Shown here one piece after another: positions 16,776 to 25,543 of a DNA stretch of 45,156 bases. Position numbers and translations under genes: made by a program. The DNA is taken from the NCBI GenBank assembly GCA_015063785.1, contig SVTM01000025.1, forward strand, positions 1-45,156, in the 5' to 3' direction. Position 1 is the first letter of the stretch. Every line of letters starts with the position of its first letter. This stretch comes from Oscillospiraceae bacterium. GTDB taxonomy: Bacteria > Bacillota > Clostridia > Oscillospirales > CAG-382. The notes beneath the pieces are model-generated. The model worked only from the letters and a program-made list of their open reading frames with translations. It made no database searches and had not been told where the DNA came from.

Positions 16776-17903
16776 TCATTTCGTTAGTTTTTTTATTTCC
16801 GAATAGATCAGATCTAGGCAATCGGGCTGGGCAAATTTTCGCACCTTTTCCGCCCTTTCGCGCATGGATTTTTCATCTGACAGTATTTTTGAAACCGTGT
16901 CTGAAAGAAGCTTTGCCGAAAGATCTTTTTCTTCAATAAGCTCTGCGGCATCAGCGTTTTTCAGCACCTTCGCGTTTTTGTACTGATGATTATCGGTTAC
17001 GTTTGGCGACGGAATGAATACGGCGCTTTTTCCCATCGCCGCAATTTCGGATACCGTCATCGCCCCTGCCCTGCAGATAACGGCATCTGCGCACGCCATA
17101 AGCTGGGGCATGTTGTATATGTACCTTTTAATAGTGGTCTTTTCTTTTTCAAGTGTGTTTTCGTCAGAAAGTCTGAACCCCTGCGGAACAAACTTTTCGC
17201 ACGCCGCATCCCAGTATCCGTTGCCGGTGGCGTGGATGTGGCGAACGCTCTTGTCAAGCATTTCTTTTTCGATCATTTCGAAAACAGTGGCATTTACCAC
17301 CTTGGCTCCAAGGCTTCCGCCGTAGGAAAGAAGGATCTTTTCGTCTTTTTCAAAACCGAGAGTTCTTCTGCATTCGTCCTTTTCAAGCTCAAACATTTCG
17401 CTCTTTACGGGGTTTCCCACAACAGATATTTCCGCCTTTGAATTTTCGAGCAGTTTTTTTGATTCTTCAAAATTAAGAAGTATCTTATCGACATACTTCG
17501 AAAGCATTTTTGTCGTGACGCCGGGATATGCGTTTGACTCGTGAACTATGGTAGGTATCTTCATCGATGCCGCCGCCTTAAGAACCGGCCAGCAGACATA
17601 TCCTCCCGTGCCGATAACTATGTCGGGACGGAATTTTTTTATGATCTTTTTTGCCTGTCCCACCGAGGTTATGGCATGGAATGCCGCCTTGATGTTTTCA
17701 AGCGTGATCTTTCTTTTTATTCCCTCCACCTTTACGTAGTGGATGGTATAGCCCTCTTTGGGAACGAGCTTTGTCTCAAGTCCCTTTTCGGTGCCGACGT
17801 ATTCGATGACAGACGTGCTGTCTTCTTTTTTTATTTTTCCTGCAATGGCAAGGGCGGGGTTTATGTGTCCCCCCGTGCCGCCTCCGCTGACAAGAACTCT
17901 CAT
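16776..17903 (-). CDS. murG: UDP-GlcNAc:lipid I N-acetylglucosaminyltransferase MurG
   Basis: MurG, 375 residues, adds GlcNAc to lipid I to make lipid II on the inner membrane face. It shows the GGGTGGHINPALAIA glycine loop at the N-terminus, HESNAYPG, the second-domain GGSLGA, and the UDP-GlcNAc site CRAGAMTVSEIAAMGKSAVF. An open frame extends upstream to 17981, but residues before MRVLVSGGG overlap ftsW and match nothing. AAAGGAATT supports ATG 17903. 22 bases after ftsW. Confidence 0.96.
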   Translation of the reverse strand: MRVLVSGGGTGGHINPALAIAGKIKKEDSTSVIEYVGTEKGLETKLVPKEGYTIHYVKVEGIKRKITLENIKAAFHAITSVGQAKKIIKKFRPDIVIGTGGYVCWPVLKAAASMKIPTIVHESNAYPGVTTKMLSKYVDKILLNFEESKKLLENSKAEISVVGNPVKSEMFELEKDECRRTLGFEKDEKILLSYGGSLGAKVVNATVFEMIEKEMLDKSVRHIHATGNGYWDAACEKFVPQGFRLSDENTLEKEKTTIKRYIYNMPQLMACADAVICRAGAMTVSEIAAMGKSAVFIPSPNVTDNHQYKNAKVLKNADAAELIEEKDLSAKLLSDTVSKILSDEKSMRERAEKVRKFAQPDCLDLIYSEIKKLTK

Positions 17904-17925
17904 TGCAATTCCTTTCGCAAAAAAA

Positions 17926-19365
17926 TCACTTTGTGTGTACCGTGTATCTGGATATAGAAAGCACAACTCCCATTTCGGCAAGAAGTATCACAAGGGCAGA
18001 ACCGCCATAGCTGAAGAATGGCAGAGAAATGCCGGTGCTGGGAATGGTGTTTGTGACGACCATCATGTTGAGAAGCGCCTGAAGTCCAACCTGGCAAACA
18101 ATGCCCAATACCACCAGCGACGAAAATCTGTCGGGGGCATTGAAGGCAATTACTATGCCACGATATACAAAGAAAACAAAGGCGAGAATAACCGCCATTG
18201 CGCCGATAAAGCCAAACTCTTCGCACAGAATGGCAAAGATATAGTCGTTCATCGGCTCGGGCAGATACAGGTGCTTCTGCATACTCTGTCCCATGCCCAC
18301 GCCCCAGATGCCGCCGTTTCCGATGGCATAAAGCGATTGGGCAGGCTGCCAGCCGCCGTTTAAAAGATTGTCAAAGGGGTTGTGCCAAACGTCAAGTCTG
18401 CCTTTGGAGTGAGGAAACAGTTTGAGAAGCGCAAGTATTGCACCTGCCCCCACCGCCGCACCTCCTGCGAGATATCTTCCGCTGCATCCGCCCACCGTCA
18501 TCATTATGATGACGATAAGAGTCATGATGATAAGACCCGACATATGAGGCTGGAGAGCAAGAAGAACCCCCACAACGACGATGAGAATTCCAAAAGGAAG
18601 CACGCCGAAGAAGAAATCGGGAGCTTCTGATGCCATGCGCTTTTTTGCCGCCATATATACTGCAACAGCAAACAGTACAAGGCCGAGTATTGCAAGTATT
18701 GTACCTGCGGAATCAAGGAAAGATATGGCACCGAAATACGGGTTTTCGCTGCCGTCCTCGAAGGTTGCCTCTTCGCCTCCCGCAAGCTTTGCAAGAAGCA
18801 TTTTCCCGAAAAAGCCGAGACCTGCAAGTCCCGCACCCGAAACCGCAAGGAGCATGACAGGCAACACTATTCTGACAAAAGATCCGGGCTGGCCCTTAAG
18901 TGTTATCTGATTGTAAAATCTGTCGATATAGTCGGCACAAAGGATTATCACCGCAAATTTCATTATTTCGGACGGTTGTATAGATACGGGACCAACCTGT
19001 ATCCATCTTTGTGCACCCTTTGAGGTCGAGCCGATGAGAAAAACAAGCACCATAAGCACAAGAGCCACTCCGAAAATTGGCAAGGTCCATTTGCGTATCA
19101 CCTCGTACGGAATGCGCGACACGATAAGCATAACAACGACACCGATGGCCATGAATATGAGCTGGCGGTTGAAATAATAGAGGTTGTCGCCGTATTTTGC
19201 GCCGGCATATACATAGCTTGCCGTGGCAACCATGATGATACCTGCGCACAAAAGCAGGATTATGACCGTAAGAAACGGTTTGTCGACTCCCCTGCGGAGC
19301 CGATAATTTTTCGAAGGCTCCGATGCGGCGTCAATATTCTGATTTTTTATCTTTTCGTCTGACAT
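17926..19365 (-). CDS. ftsW: FtsW/SpoVE-type lipid II polymerase with an internal membrane insertion
   Basis: A SEDS glycosyltransferase of the division complex, paired with the class B PBP upstream. It has AQRWIQVGPVSIQPSEIMKF (118-137), LQPHMSG (271-277), the extracellular loop block with PFDNLLNGGWQPAQSLYAIG, and C-terminal PFFSYGGSALV. At 479 residues it is about 90 longer than typical FtsW. The extra sequence is about residues 160-250, with two added hydrophobic segments (about 164-192 and 216-240) around a polar loop GGEEATFEDGSENPYFG. GGAGGTAAG precedes ATG 19365. No murD lies between mraY and ftsW. Confidence 0.93.
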   Translation of the reverse strand: MSDEKIKNQNIDAASEPSKNYRLRRGVDKPFLTVIILLLCAGIIMVATASYVYAGAKYGDNLYYFNRQLIFMAIGVVVMLIVSRIPYEVIRKWTLPIFGVALVLMVLVFLIGSTSKGAQRWIQVGPVSIQPSEIMKFAVIILCADYIDRFYNQITLKGQPGSFVRIVLPVMLLAVSGAGLAGLGFFGKMLLAKLAGGEEATFEDGSENPYFGAISFLDSAGTILAILGLVLFAVAVYMAAKKRMASEAPDFFFGVLPFGILIVVVGVLLALQPHMSGLIIMTLIVIIMMTVGGCSGRYLAGGAAVGAGAILALLKLFPHSKGRLDVWHNPFDNLLNGGWQPAQSLYAIGNGGIWGVGMGQSMQKHLYLPEPMNDYIFAILCEEFGFIGAMAVILAFVFFVYRGIVIAFNAPDRFSSLVVLGIVCQVGLQALLNMMVVTNTIPSTGISLPFFSYGGSALVILLAEMGVVLSISRYTVHTK

Positions 19366-19396
19366 CTTACCTCCGCTGACATTTTGAATTTATCTG

Positions 19397-20383
19397 TTAT
19401 TTTGAAAGCAAAAATCCGTAGCTTCCCACCGCAGAAAGTACAAGGGTGACAAGCGAGAAAACAACTACTATCTTTATCTCGTTCCATCCGCACATTTCAA
19501 AGTGATGGTGGATGGGGCTCATCTTGAATATTCTCTTTTTGAAAACCTTGAAAGAGAATACCTGAAGCACCACCGAAAGAGCCTCGACATAATAGATGAA
19601 GCCGACAAAAACGAGAATAAGGGGCATATCGAGCCATACGGCAAGAGCGCTTACCGCGCCGCCCAAAAACAGCGAACCTGTGTCGCCCATAAATACGCGT
19701 GCAGGATAGAAATTGTAAACAAGAAAACCAAGACAGCCTCCCACAACTGCGCTTGCAAGGATCAGTGCACCTGCGTTTTCGGTCTTGTAGCAGATCGCCG
19801 CAAGGAAGATAACGGCAAAGGCCGTGACGCTTGATGCAAGTCCGTCGATGCCGTCGGTGAGATTTACGCTGTTAACCGTGAACACGATGCCGACAATGAG
19901 AAGAACGTAATAGAACAGTCCAAGTTCAAGTCTTGCATCCGTGAACGGAAGCGACAGAGAAGTGTCGGCGTTTCTGCCGAAATAGAGGGCAAAAACGTAC
20001 GCCGCGGCAGAACCGAACTGCAGAATAAGCTTTTGTATTGCAGAAAGTCCCTTGTTCTGCTTTTTAAGAAACTTGGTGCGATCGTCGATGATACCTGTGA
20101 GTCCGCACAGCAGAACGAAAGAATAGTTTGTGATAAGATCTCTGACGCTCTCGCCCCTTATGGCGCTGACGATGCAATATACAACAACGCAAAGAGTGAC
20201 CGCGCTGATGAAGAAGATGCCGCCCATGGTGGGGGTGCCTTCTTTGGATTTGTGCCAACGTGGTCCGATATCAAGTATCTTCTGTCCCATCTTTATGCTT
20301 TTCAGCACAGGAATAAGGATCTTTCCCAATATTGCCGTGATAACAAAGCTTACCACCAATGAAATTATTGCCTCTTTTAACAT
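19397..20383 (-). CDS. mraY: Phospho-N-acetylmuramoyl-pentapeptide transferase MraY
   Basis: MraY, 328 residues, transfers phospho-MurNAc-pentapeptide to undecaprenyl phosphate to form lipid I; a multi-pass membrane enzyme. It has PTMGGIFF, the catalytic aspartates in GIIDDRTKF and NLTDGIDGLA, and the C-terminal SPIHHHFEMCGW signature. The open frame reaches 20527, but the first 48 residues overlap the PBP gene. The family start MLKEAIISLV at 20383 is used, with a GGTGG-type ribosome site. 34 bases after the PBP gene. Confidence 0.96.
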   Translation of the reverse strand: MLKEAIISLVVSFVITAILGKILIPVLKSIKMGQKILDIGPRWHKSKEGTPTMGGIFFISAVTLCVVVYCIVSAIRGESVRDLITNYSFVLLCGLTGIIDDRTKFLKKQNKGLSAIQKLILQFGSAAAYVFALYFGRNADTSLSLPFTDARLELGLFYYVLLIVGIVFTVNSVNLTDGIDGLASSVTAFAVIFLAAICYKTENAGALILASAVVGGCLGFLVYNFYPARVFMGDTGSLFLGGAVSALAVWLDMPLILVFVGFIYYVEALSVVLQVFSFKVFKKRIFKMSPIHHHFEMCGWNEIKIVVVFSLVTLVLSAVGSYGFLLSK

Positions 20384-20417
20384 AAAAAACACCACCAATT
20401 TGCAAAAATCCTTGAAT

Positions 20418-22667
20418 TTAGTCTGTTCCGTCGAGATGCTTGAAGCTGACGGTAACGACTGTTCCGGGGGTAACTCTTTCTCCTGCCGCAGGACTTTGCG
20501 AAACGGCAACTGCCGCCGCACCGCCAACCCCTTCGCGATAGGAGCCTTCGATATAAATATTAAGGTTTGAATTGATTATCTTCTTATTTGCCGCCGACGC
20601 CGAAAGCCCGATACAATTAGGCACAGTTGCGGTTTCCGAGGGAAGCTCGCCGCCTGTGTACAGAACGATAACACCGTCACCCCAGATGGCTGTACCCGAT
20701 TTGGGGAACTGCTCTGCAACCACGTCGCCCTTTCCGATGACCTTGACATCAAAGCCCTTGGCTTCGATCTTTTCGGTCGCTTCTGCCACTGTCATCGAGC
20801 GATAGTTGCTGACGGTCACTGCCATGGATTCTTTTTCCTCATCGGTAAGCTCGGGAGCAATGTTAAGATAAGGAAGAGTATCGGACAGTACCTGTGCCAC
20901 CACGGGAGCCGCCACAACACCGCCATAGTACTGGCCTGCCGTGGGAGTATCTATTGCAATAAGAATTGCTATCTGCGGATCGTCCGCCGGAGCAAAGGCA
21001 ACACACGAGCCAACGTAGGGAGTTATATTTCCTGCCGCCTCTTTTTCTGCGCCGTGCTTTTCGGCAGTACCTGTTTTTGCCGCCACGTTATATCCCTTTA
21101 CATATGCGTTCTTGGTTGATCCGACGTTTATGCCTGCGGCGAGATATTCCATTATGGTATCAGACGTTTCCTGCGAGATTATCTGTCTTATCATTTTCGG
21201 CTCGTAGGTTTCGACGATGTTGCCGTTGTTGTCGGTAAGCGCCTTTACAACGTAAGGCTGCATCAGCTTTCCGCCGTTTGCCACAGCAGACACCGAAGCA
21301 AGCAGCCGTATGGGGGTTACCGTGAAGGTCTGACCGAAGGAATAGGTTGCAAGCTCGACCTGGTTGAAGTTTGAAAGATTGGTGTGGTAAATACCCGATG
21401 CTTCGCTGGGAAGGTCGATGCCTGTTATATCCATACATCCGAATTCTTCGAAATAACGATAAAACTTTTCCTTACCGATGCGGTCGGCAAGCTGCATGAA
21501 TACGGGGTTGCAGGAATTTTGCAGTCCCTGTTCAAAACTTTCTGTGCCGTGTCCATCGCGCTTGTGGCAATAGATGGGCTTTGACCAGCCGGGTATCATC
21601 ATGTTGCCCGAGCAGTAGAAAGAATCCGACGGACCGACTTTGCCTTCCTCGAGCGCGATGGCCGAGGTGACAAGCTTGAAGGTGGATCCCGGCTCGTAAA
21701 GCTCGGTGACACATTTGTTTTTCCACAGAGAGCTTAAAAGCTCCTGTCTTTTTTTTGCCTTCTCCTCGTCGGTGCCCGAAAAAGCGTCGTAGGCTTTTTG
21801 CGAGGTCTCATCGAGAATATTGGGATTGTTGGGATCGTAATCGGGTTTTACCGACATCGCAAGGATCTCAAAGGTGTTGACGTCCATAACGATTCCAAGG
21901 ACTCTGTTTTTTGCCTTGGTGTCGGCAAGGGCGGAATCGAGCGCTTTTTCGAGAAATCGCTGGATCTCGCTGTCGATGGTCAGCACCACGTTGCTTCCGT
22001 TTTCGGCGCTGATATAGTCCTCGTATTCAAAGGGCATGCTCTGACCGACGCCGTCAAGGGCGGTAACTATCTTTCCGGGGGCTCCTTTCAGCACCTTGTC
22101 GTATTCAGCTTCGATGCCGTAAACGCCGTTGTTGTCATATCCTGTGAAACCGAGAACATGGCTGGCAAGGTTGCCGTAGGGGTATTCCCTTTTGGTGTTT
22201 TCTTCGAAGTGGATGCCGTCGGCAAGGTCGTTTTCTTTCATCCAGGTGCGGATGCCGTTTGTGACCTCGCGGTCGACCTTTACCTTTATCATGCGGTATT
22301 TGTTCTTTTTGTTCTGCATCCAGGTGATGATATCGTCTTTTGAAACGCCAAGGGTCGTCGAAAGATATTCGGCAATCTTTTCTTCGTTTTCGGGAGCGAT
22401 CTCGTTGGGAGAGATAAATACGTTTTCGGCAGAAACACTGGCGGCAAGCACCGTCATGTTTCTGTCGTATATCGTTCCGCGCTTTGGATTTATCGACGAT
22501 TCGGTGGTGTATTGCTGAACCGCCTTTTCCTGATACTTATCGGCGTCCTTTACCTGTATATTGACAAGGTTATAAAGAAGCCACGCAAGACCGAGCAGAA
22601 AAAGGATCACAACTATTGCCGTTCTTGCCGTCATCTTACGAATATATATGTGCTTGTTCTCTTTCAT
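20418..22667 (-). CDS. ftsI: Class B penicillin-binding protein with two PASTA domains (FtsI/SpoVD type)
   Basis: A D,D-transpeptidase of 749 residues for septal or spore-cortex cross-linking. One membrane anchor (13-35), the N-terminal dimerisation domain with PKRGTIYDRN (61-70), and the transpeptidase domain with STFK (328-331), SCN (385-387) and KTGT (531-534). Two PASTA domains follow (about 615-672 and 680-743). The position before mraY/ftsW and the PASTA tail fit SpoVD or a dual FtsI; only one PBP is present in this cluster, so I cannot separate the roles. The ribosome site is AAAGGA. A terminator-like hairpin at 22716-22752 separates it from ftsL. Confidence 0.93.
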   Translation of the reverse strand: MKENKHIYIRKMTARTAIVVILFLLGLAWLLYNLVNIQVKDADKYQEKAVQQYTTESSINPKRGTIYDRNMTVLAASVSAENVFISPNEIAPENEEKIAEYLSTTLGVSKDDIITWMQNKKNKYRMIKVKVDREVTNGIRTWMKENDLADGIHFEENTKREYPYGNLASHVLGFTGYDNNGVYGIEAEYDKVLKGAPGKIVTALDGVGQSMPFEYEDYISAENGSNVVLTIDSEIQRFLEKALDSALADTKAKNRVLGIVMDVNTFEILAMSVKPDYDPNNPNILDETSQKAYDAFSGTDEEKAKKRQELLSSLWKNKCVTELYEPGSTFKLVTSAIALEEGKVGPSDSFYCSGNMMIPGWSKPIYCHKRDGHGTESFEQGLQNSCNPVFMQLADRIGKEKFYRYFEEFGCMDITGIDLPSEASGIYHTNLSNFNQVELATYSFGQTFTVTPIRLLASVSAVANGGKLMQPYVVKALTDNNGNIVETYEPKMIRQIISQETSDTIMEYLAAGINVGSTKNAYVKGYNVAAKTGTAEKHGAEKEAAGNITPYVGSCVAFAPADDPQIAILIAIDTPTAGQYYGGVVAAPVVAQVLSDTLPYLNIAPELTDEEKESMAVTVSNYRSMTVAEATEKIEAKGFDVKVIGKGDVVAEQFPKSGTAIWGDGVIVLYTGGELPSETATVPNCIGLSASAANKKIINSNLNIYIEGSYREGVGGAAAVAVSQSPAAGERVTPGTVVTVSFKHLDGTD

Positions 22668-22715
22668 GCTCTTTCCTTTCTTAATTTATTGTGTATTACC
22701 AAAATGCCTTCTGAC

Positions 22716-22752
22716 AAAAAAAGAGAAGCATTGTTCTTGCATCTCTTTTTTT
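22716..22752 (-). terminator. Terminator-like hairpin inside the dcw operon
   Basis: On the minus strand, AGAGA-T-GCA pairs with TGC-T-TCTCT (one T-T mismatch, seven-base loop) and is followed by TTTTTTT, with matching A tracts on the other side. It lies between ftsL (stop 22801) and the PBP gene (start 22667). Confidence 0.65.
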
Positions 22753-22800
22753 CAACATCCATTCAATTTCAAGACGCAATACCGGACTTTCGCCTTGTTG

Positions 22801-23460
22801 TCACCACGCCTCGTCAAAAAGGCTGATAACGCCGGACATGGCAGTGCTTACCGTATAGCCCTCGTCTTCGGTTATAGGCATTTTTTCAATCTTGTAGCCG
22901 CTTGTCATATTGATATATTTGGTTTCAACGCGGTCTGCCTTTATCATTCCGCGATTTTTTGCATATTCTTCAACGGCAGTAATATCGGTGCTCTTATCGA
23001 TCAGCATATCGAGCTCGGAAATGCGCTTTGTGTCCTCCGCCATTTCGCTCTCGAGACGGTTGATCTCATCGTTGAACTTCGAGATCTGGGAGAAATTGAG
23101 AAGAAGGAAGACTGCAACTATTGTCAACGCAAAAGCGATTGCCACGACACTTACGGGGAAATTGTGCTCTTTCACCGCATAGTCTTCGTAGGAAACGTCA
23201 ACCTTGTTTGTTCCGCGCTCAAAAGCTTCGCGGATGACCTTGCGGTTTTCGCCTGCAAAGGCTTCCTGCTTGCGCTTCACGTATCTTCTGCGGCGGTCAA
23301 CAAACTCCGAAAAAGCGCTTTTTTCCTGCTTTTTTGCAGGCTGTCTCGCAACGTAAGTGCGCTCTTTTTGCACACTTGCAGATGACTCGGGAGCACTATA
23401 ATTATATTTTGCTTTTCTTGCATTTAGAATAGTTCTTGAGTCGTCTGCAAAAGATGTCAT
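22801..23460 (-). CDS. ftsL: FtsL/DivIC-type septum formation protein with long N-terminus
   Basis: A 219-residue bitopic protein at the ftsL position. The cytoplasmic N-terminus is long (about 105 residues), rich in Lys/Arg/Glu/Ala. The membrane helix is at about 103-123 (VSVVAIAFALTIVAVFLLL), followed by a coiled coil (FNDEINRLESEMAEDTKRISELDMLIDK is heptad-like) and a VEEYAKNRGMIKAD motif typical of DivIC/FtsL proteins. FtsL partners FtsQ/DivIB and regulates FtsW-PBP. Bacillus FtsL is about 117 residues, so the N-terminal tail is extra. GGAGG precedes ATG 23460. Confidence 0.82.
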   Translation of the reverse strand: MTSFADDSRTILNARKAKYNYSAPESSASVQKERTYVARQPAKKQEKSAFSEFVDRRRRYVKRKQEAFAGENRKVIREAFERGTNKVDVSYEDYAVKEHNFPVSVVAIAFALTIVAVFLLLNFSQISKFNDEINRLESEMAEDTKRISELDMLIDKSTDITAVEEYAKNRGMIKADRVETKYINMTSGYKIEKMPITEDEGYTVSTAMSGVISLFDEAW

Positions 23461-23472
23461 GTTTTTCCTCCG

Positions 23473-24444
23473 TTATATTTTTTCGAGCACGCGAAGCTTT
23501 GCGCTTCTTGATCTCGGGTTCTCATCAAGCTCTTTTTTGCTTGGGAGTATCGGCTTTTTGGTTATAACGTTTGCCTGCGGACGGTTGCCGCAAACGCAAA
23601 CGGGAAAATCCGGCGGACAGGTGCATCCCTTTGTGAATTCCAGAAAACCGTGCTTGACAAGCCTGTCCTCCAGCGAATGAAAGCTGATAAACGAAAGCCT
23701 TCCGCCCGATCTTAACATTGGGAAAAGACCTGTTATTGCCTTTTCTATCACGTCAAGCTCTCCGTTTACCTCGATGCGTATTGCCTGGAAGGTGCGCTTT
23801 GAGGGATGGGGGCCGTCTTTTCTGAATTTGGCAGGTATCGCCGCCTTAATTATATCGTTTAATCTGAAAGTATTTTCGATGGGAGATTGTTTTCTATCTT
23901 CCACTATGAGAGAGGCTATCTTTTTGGCAAACTTTTCTTCGCCGTAAAGAGAGATTATTCGTGCAAGATCCTTTTCGTCATAGCCGTTTACCACGTCATA
24001 CGCACTTTTACCCTCACCTTTTGCCATTCGCATATCAAGAGGTGCATCGTGCATATACGAAAAACCACGCTCAGGCGTATCGAGCTGAAACGACGAAACG
24101 CCGAGGTCGGCAACAGCACCATCGATCTCGAAAACGCCGATGTCGGCAAGGAGATCGGGCGCCTGCGAAAAGTTGCCCTTTACAAAGGTTACCATGTCGG
24201 AAAAGGGTGCAAGCCTTTTTGATGCAGCAGCCAAAGCATCTGTGTCCTGGTCAATGCAGATAAGTCTTCCGCCGCCGGCTTCTTGGAGCCGTTTCAGTAT
24301 TTCTTCCGAGTGTCCGCCGCCGCCTGTGGTGCAATCGACGTAAACACCGTCTTTTTTTATAGCGAGTCCGTCGACAGTTTCGTGAAGCATTACCGAATAA
24401 TGCTCGAAAACTGCATCGGACAAATTCTTATCAGAATCCAACAT
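23473..24444 (-). CDS. rsmH: 16S rRNA (cytosine-1402-N4)-methyltransferase RsmH
   Basis: RsmH (MraW), 323 residues, SAM-dependent methyltransferase of C1402 in 16S rRNA. It shows HYSVMLHETVDGL, the SAM motif DCTTGGGGHSEEIL, DLGVSSFQLD, ERGFSY, DMRM, and the C-terminal RSGGRLSFISFHSLEDRLVK. The final part has the CTCPPDFPVCVCG cysteine stretch and SRSAKLRVLEKI ending. It overlaps mraZ by 14 bases, so the two are coupled, as in most dcw clusters. Confidence 0.96.
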   Translation of the reverse strand: MLDSDKNLSDAVFEHYSVMLHETVDGLAIKKDGVYVDCTTGGGGHSEEILKRLQEAGGGRLICIDQDTDALAAASKRLAPFSDMVTFVKGNFSQAPDLLADIGVFEIDGAVADLGVSSFQLDTPERGFSYMHDAPLDMRMAKGEGKSAYDVVNGYDEKDLARIISLYGEEKFAKKIASLIVEDRKQSPIENTFRLNDIIKAAIPAKFRKDGPHPSKRTFQAIRIEVNGELDVIEKAITGLFPMLRSGGRLSFISFHSLEDRLVKHGFLEFTKGCTCPPDFPVCVCGNRPQANVITKKPILPSKKELDENPRSRSAKLRVLEKI

Positions 24445-24850
24445 TTTTGAGCATTTCCTTCATTTCTTCGGTGTCGGACGAATCGTTTATCTCGTTGAAT
24501 ATGTCGGGTCGCCAGATTTCGACGCAGTTGTTAAGACCTACGAAGGCGATCTCTTTTTCAATCTTGGCGTGGTCGCGGAGCGCCTGGGAGATAACTATTC
24601 TTCCCTGGGAGTCAAGCTCGGTGTTGAAGGCGCTGGCAAGGATGAAGCGCTTGATCTTTTTCATCTGGATCTCGCCGTAGGTTTCGAGCTTTTTGATAAA
24701 GGCATTCCACTGCTCTTCGTTGTAAAGCACGATGCAATCGTCAAGCCCTTTGACGATGACAAGATCTCCCTGGAGGTCGCCGCGGAACTTGGCAGGGACA
24801 AAAACTCTGCCCTTGGAGTCGACAGTATGGCAATATTGACCTGTGAGCAC
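24431..24850 (-). CDS. mraZ: Transcriptional regulator MraZ
   Basis: MraZ, 139 residues, an AbrB-like double-domain DNA-binding protein that regulates the dcw operon it heads. Both half repeats are visible: HTVDSKGRVFVPAKFR and TELDSQGRIVISQALR. The open frame begins at GTG 24859, but the next GTG, 24850, gives the canonical opening LTGQYCHTVDSKGR and places AAAGGA about 10 bases ahead; the earlier GTG is too close to it. Upstream are a near-consensus promoter and MraZ-box-like repeats. Confidence 0.95.
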   Translation of the reverse strand: MLTGQYCHTVDSKGRVFVPAKFRGDLQGDLVIVKGLDDCIVLYNEEQWNAFIKKLETYGEIQMKKIKRFILASAFNTELDSQGRIVISQALRDHAKIEKEIAFVGLNNCVEIWRPDIFNEINDSSDTEEMKEMLKNVGF

Positions 24851-24955
24851 CGCGTGCACTTCCTTTCTTGAAAAAAATCAGGCGACAAAAGACGGACAAA
24901 AAGGCGGAAACGCTATCATTTTTTTGCGTTTTTTATGTGAAAACCGCGATTTTTG

Positions 24956-24992
24956 ATCCATTAAGATTGAATTTCAATCCATTTCGCTCCAC
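24956..24992 (-). promoter_or_regulatory. MraZ-box-like repeats in the dcw leader
   Basis: Minus-strand hexamers GTGGAG (24987-24992), ATGGAT (24977-24982) and ATGGAT (24956-24961) are spaced by 10 and 21 bases, near multiples of a helical turn, as known for MraZ targets. GATTGAA-T-TTCAATC (24965-24979) is an additional inverted repeat overlapping them. The rest of 24851-25002 has no gene. Confidence 0.5.
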
Positions 24993-25002
24993 TATTGTTA
25001 TA

Positions 25003-25031
25003 ATTATATAGTTTTTTGATTGTTTTTTCAA
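25003..25031 (-). promoter_or_regulatory. Promoter of the dcw operon (mraZ)
   Basis: Minus-strand TTGAAA (25026-25031), 17 bases, TATAAT (25003-25008); the putative MraZ boxes begin just downstream, around the start point. Confidence 0.75.
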
Positions 25032-25183
25032 TAGGCAGACGCCTTGCGAATATGAACTTTTTGTAAATATTGCAAAAAATCGGCGTATTTTTTTTCAATT
25101 ATCAGTATTTTTCTCTTTTCAACATCATAAACGGGCAAAAAAGCAAGTATAAATTGTACAAAAACACAACAAAGGAGATCCGC

Positions 25184-25483
25184 ATGAAGACCACAACATT
25201 TTCAAATCTGTCGTGCAAAGAGGTTGTGAATTGCAGGGACGGAAGATCGATAGGTTTTGTCGACGATCTGACCATTGACACCGAAAACGGAACCATTCTT
25301 TCTCTGCTGATCAAAGAGCAGGGTAAGTTTTTTTGCTTTTCAAAAAGCAAGACAATCGAGATCGCCTACGAAAACATTCAGAAGATAGGAAAAGACATAA
25401 TACTTGTGGATATGCAGTATTTCCCCGAAATATCTGAAAATCACGAAAAGAAAGAAAAAAAGAAATTCGGCTTTTTTCATTGA
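25184..25483 (+). CDS. YlmC/YmxH-family PRC-barrel protein
   Basis: A 99-residue protein of the YlmC/YmxH family, a PRC-barrel fold found in spore-forming Firmicutes. SNLSCKEVVNCRDGRSIGFVDDLTID is the barrel opening (first 20 residues after the start), followed by GTILSLLIKEQ and a C-terminal IEIAYENIQKIGKDIILVD. The tail is lysine-rich. The open frame reaches 25070, but AAAGGAGAT sits before ATG 25184. Function unknown; YmxH is a sporulation-associated gene in some annotations. The TGA stop (25481-25483) is embedded in the -35 box of the next promoter. Confidence 0.85.
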   Translation: MKTTTFSNLSCKEVVNCRDGRSIGFVDDLTIDTENGTILSLLIKEQGKFFCFSKSKTIEIAYENIQKIGKDIILVDMQYFPEISENHEKKEKKKFGFFH

Positions 25484-25508
25484 CAAAAAGGTGACGGCGG
25501 TTTATAAT
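25480..25508 (+). promoter_or_regulatory. Consensus promoter of the metallophosphoesterase gene
   Basis: TTGACA (25480-25485), 17 bases, TATAAT (25503-25508). The -35 hexamer overlaps the stop codon of the preceding gene; the leader is only about 30 nt. Confidence 0.8.
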
Positions 25509-25543
25509 TCGGGTATATACGTTTGAAAACGAGGTTTTTTAAT

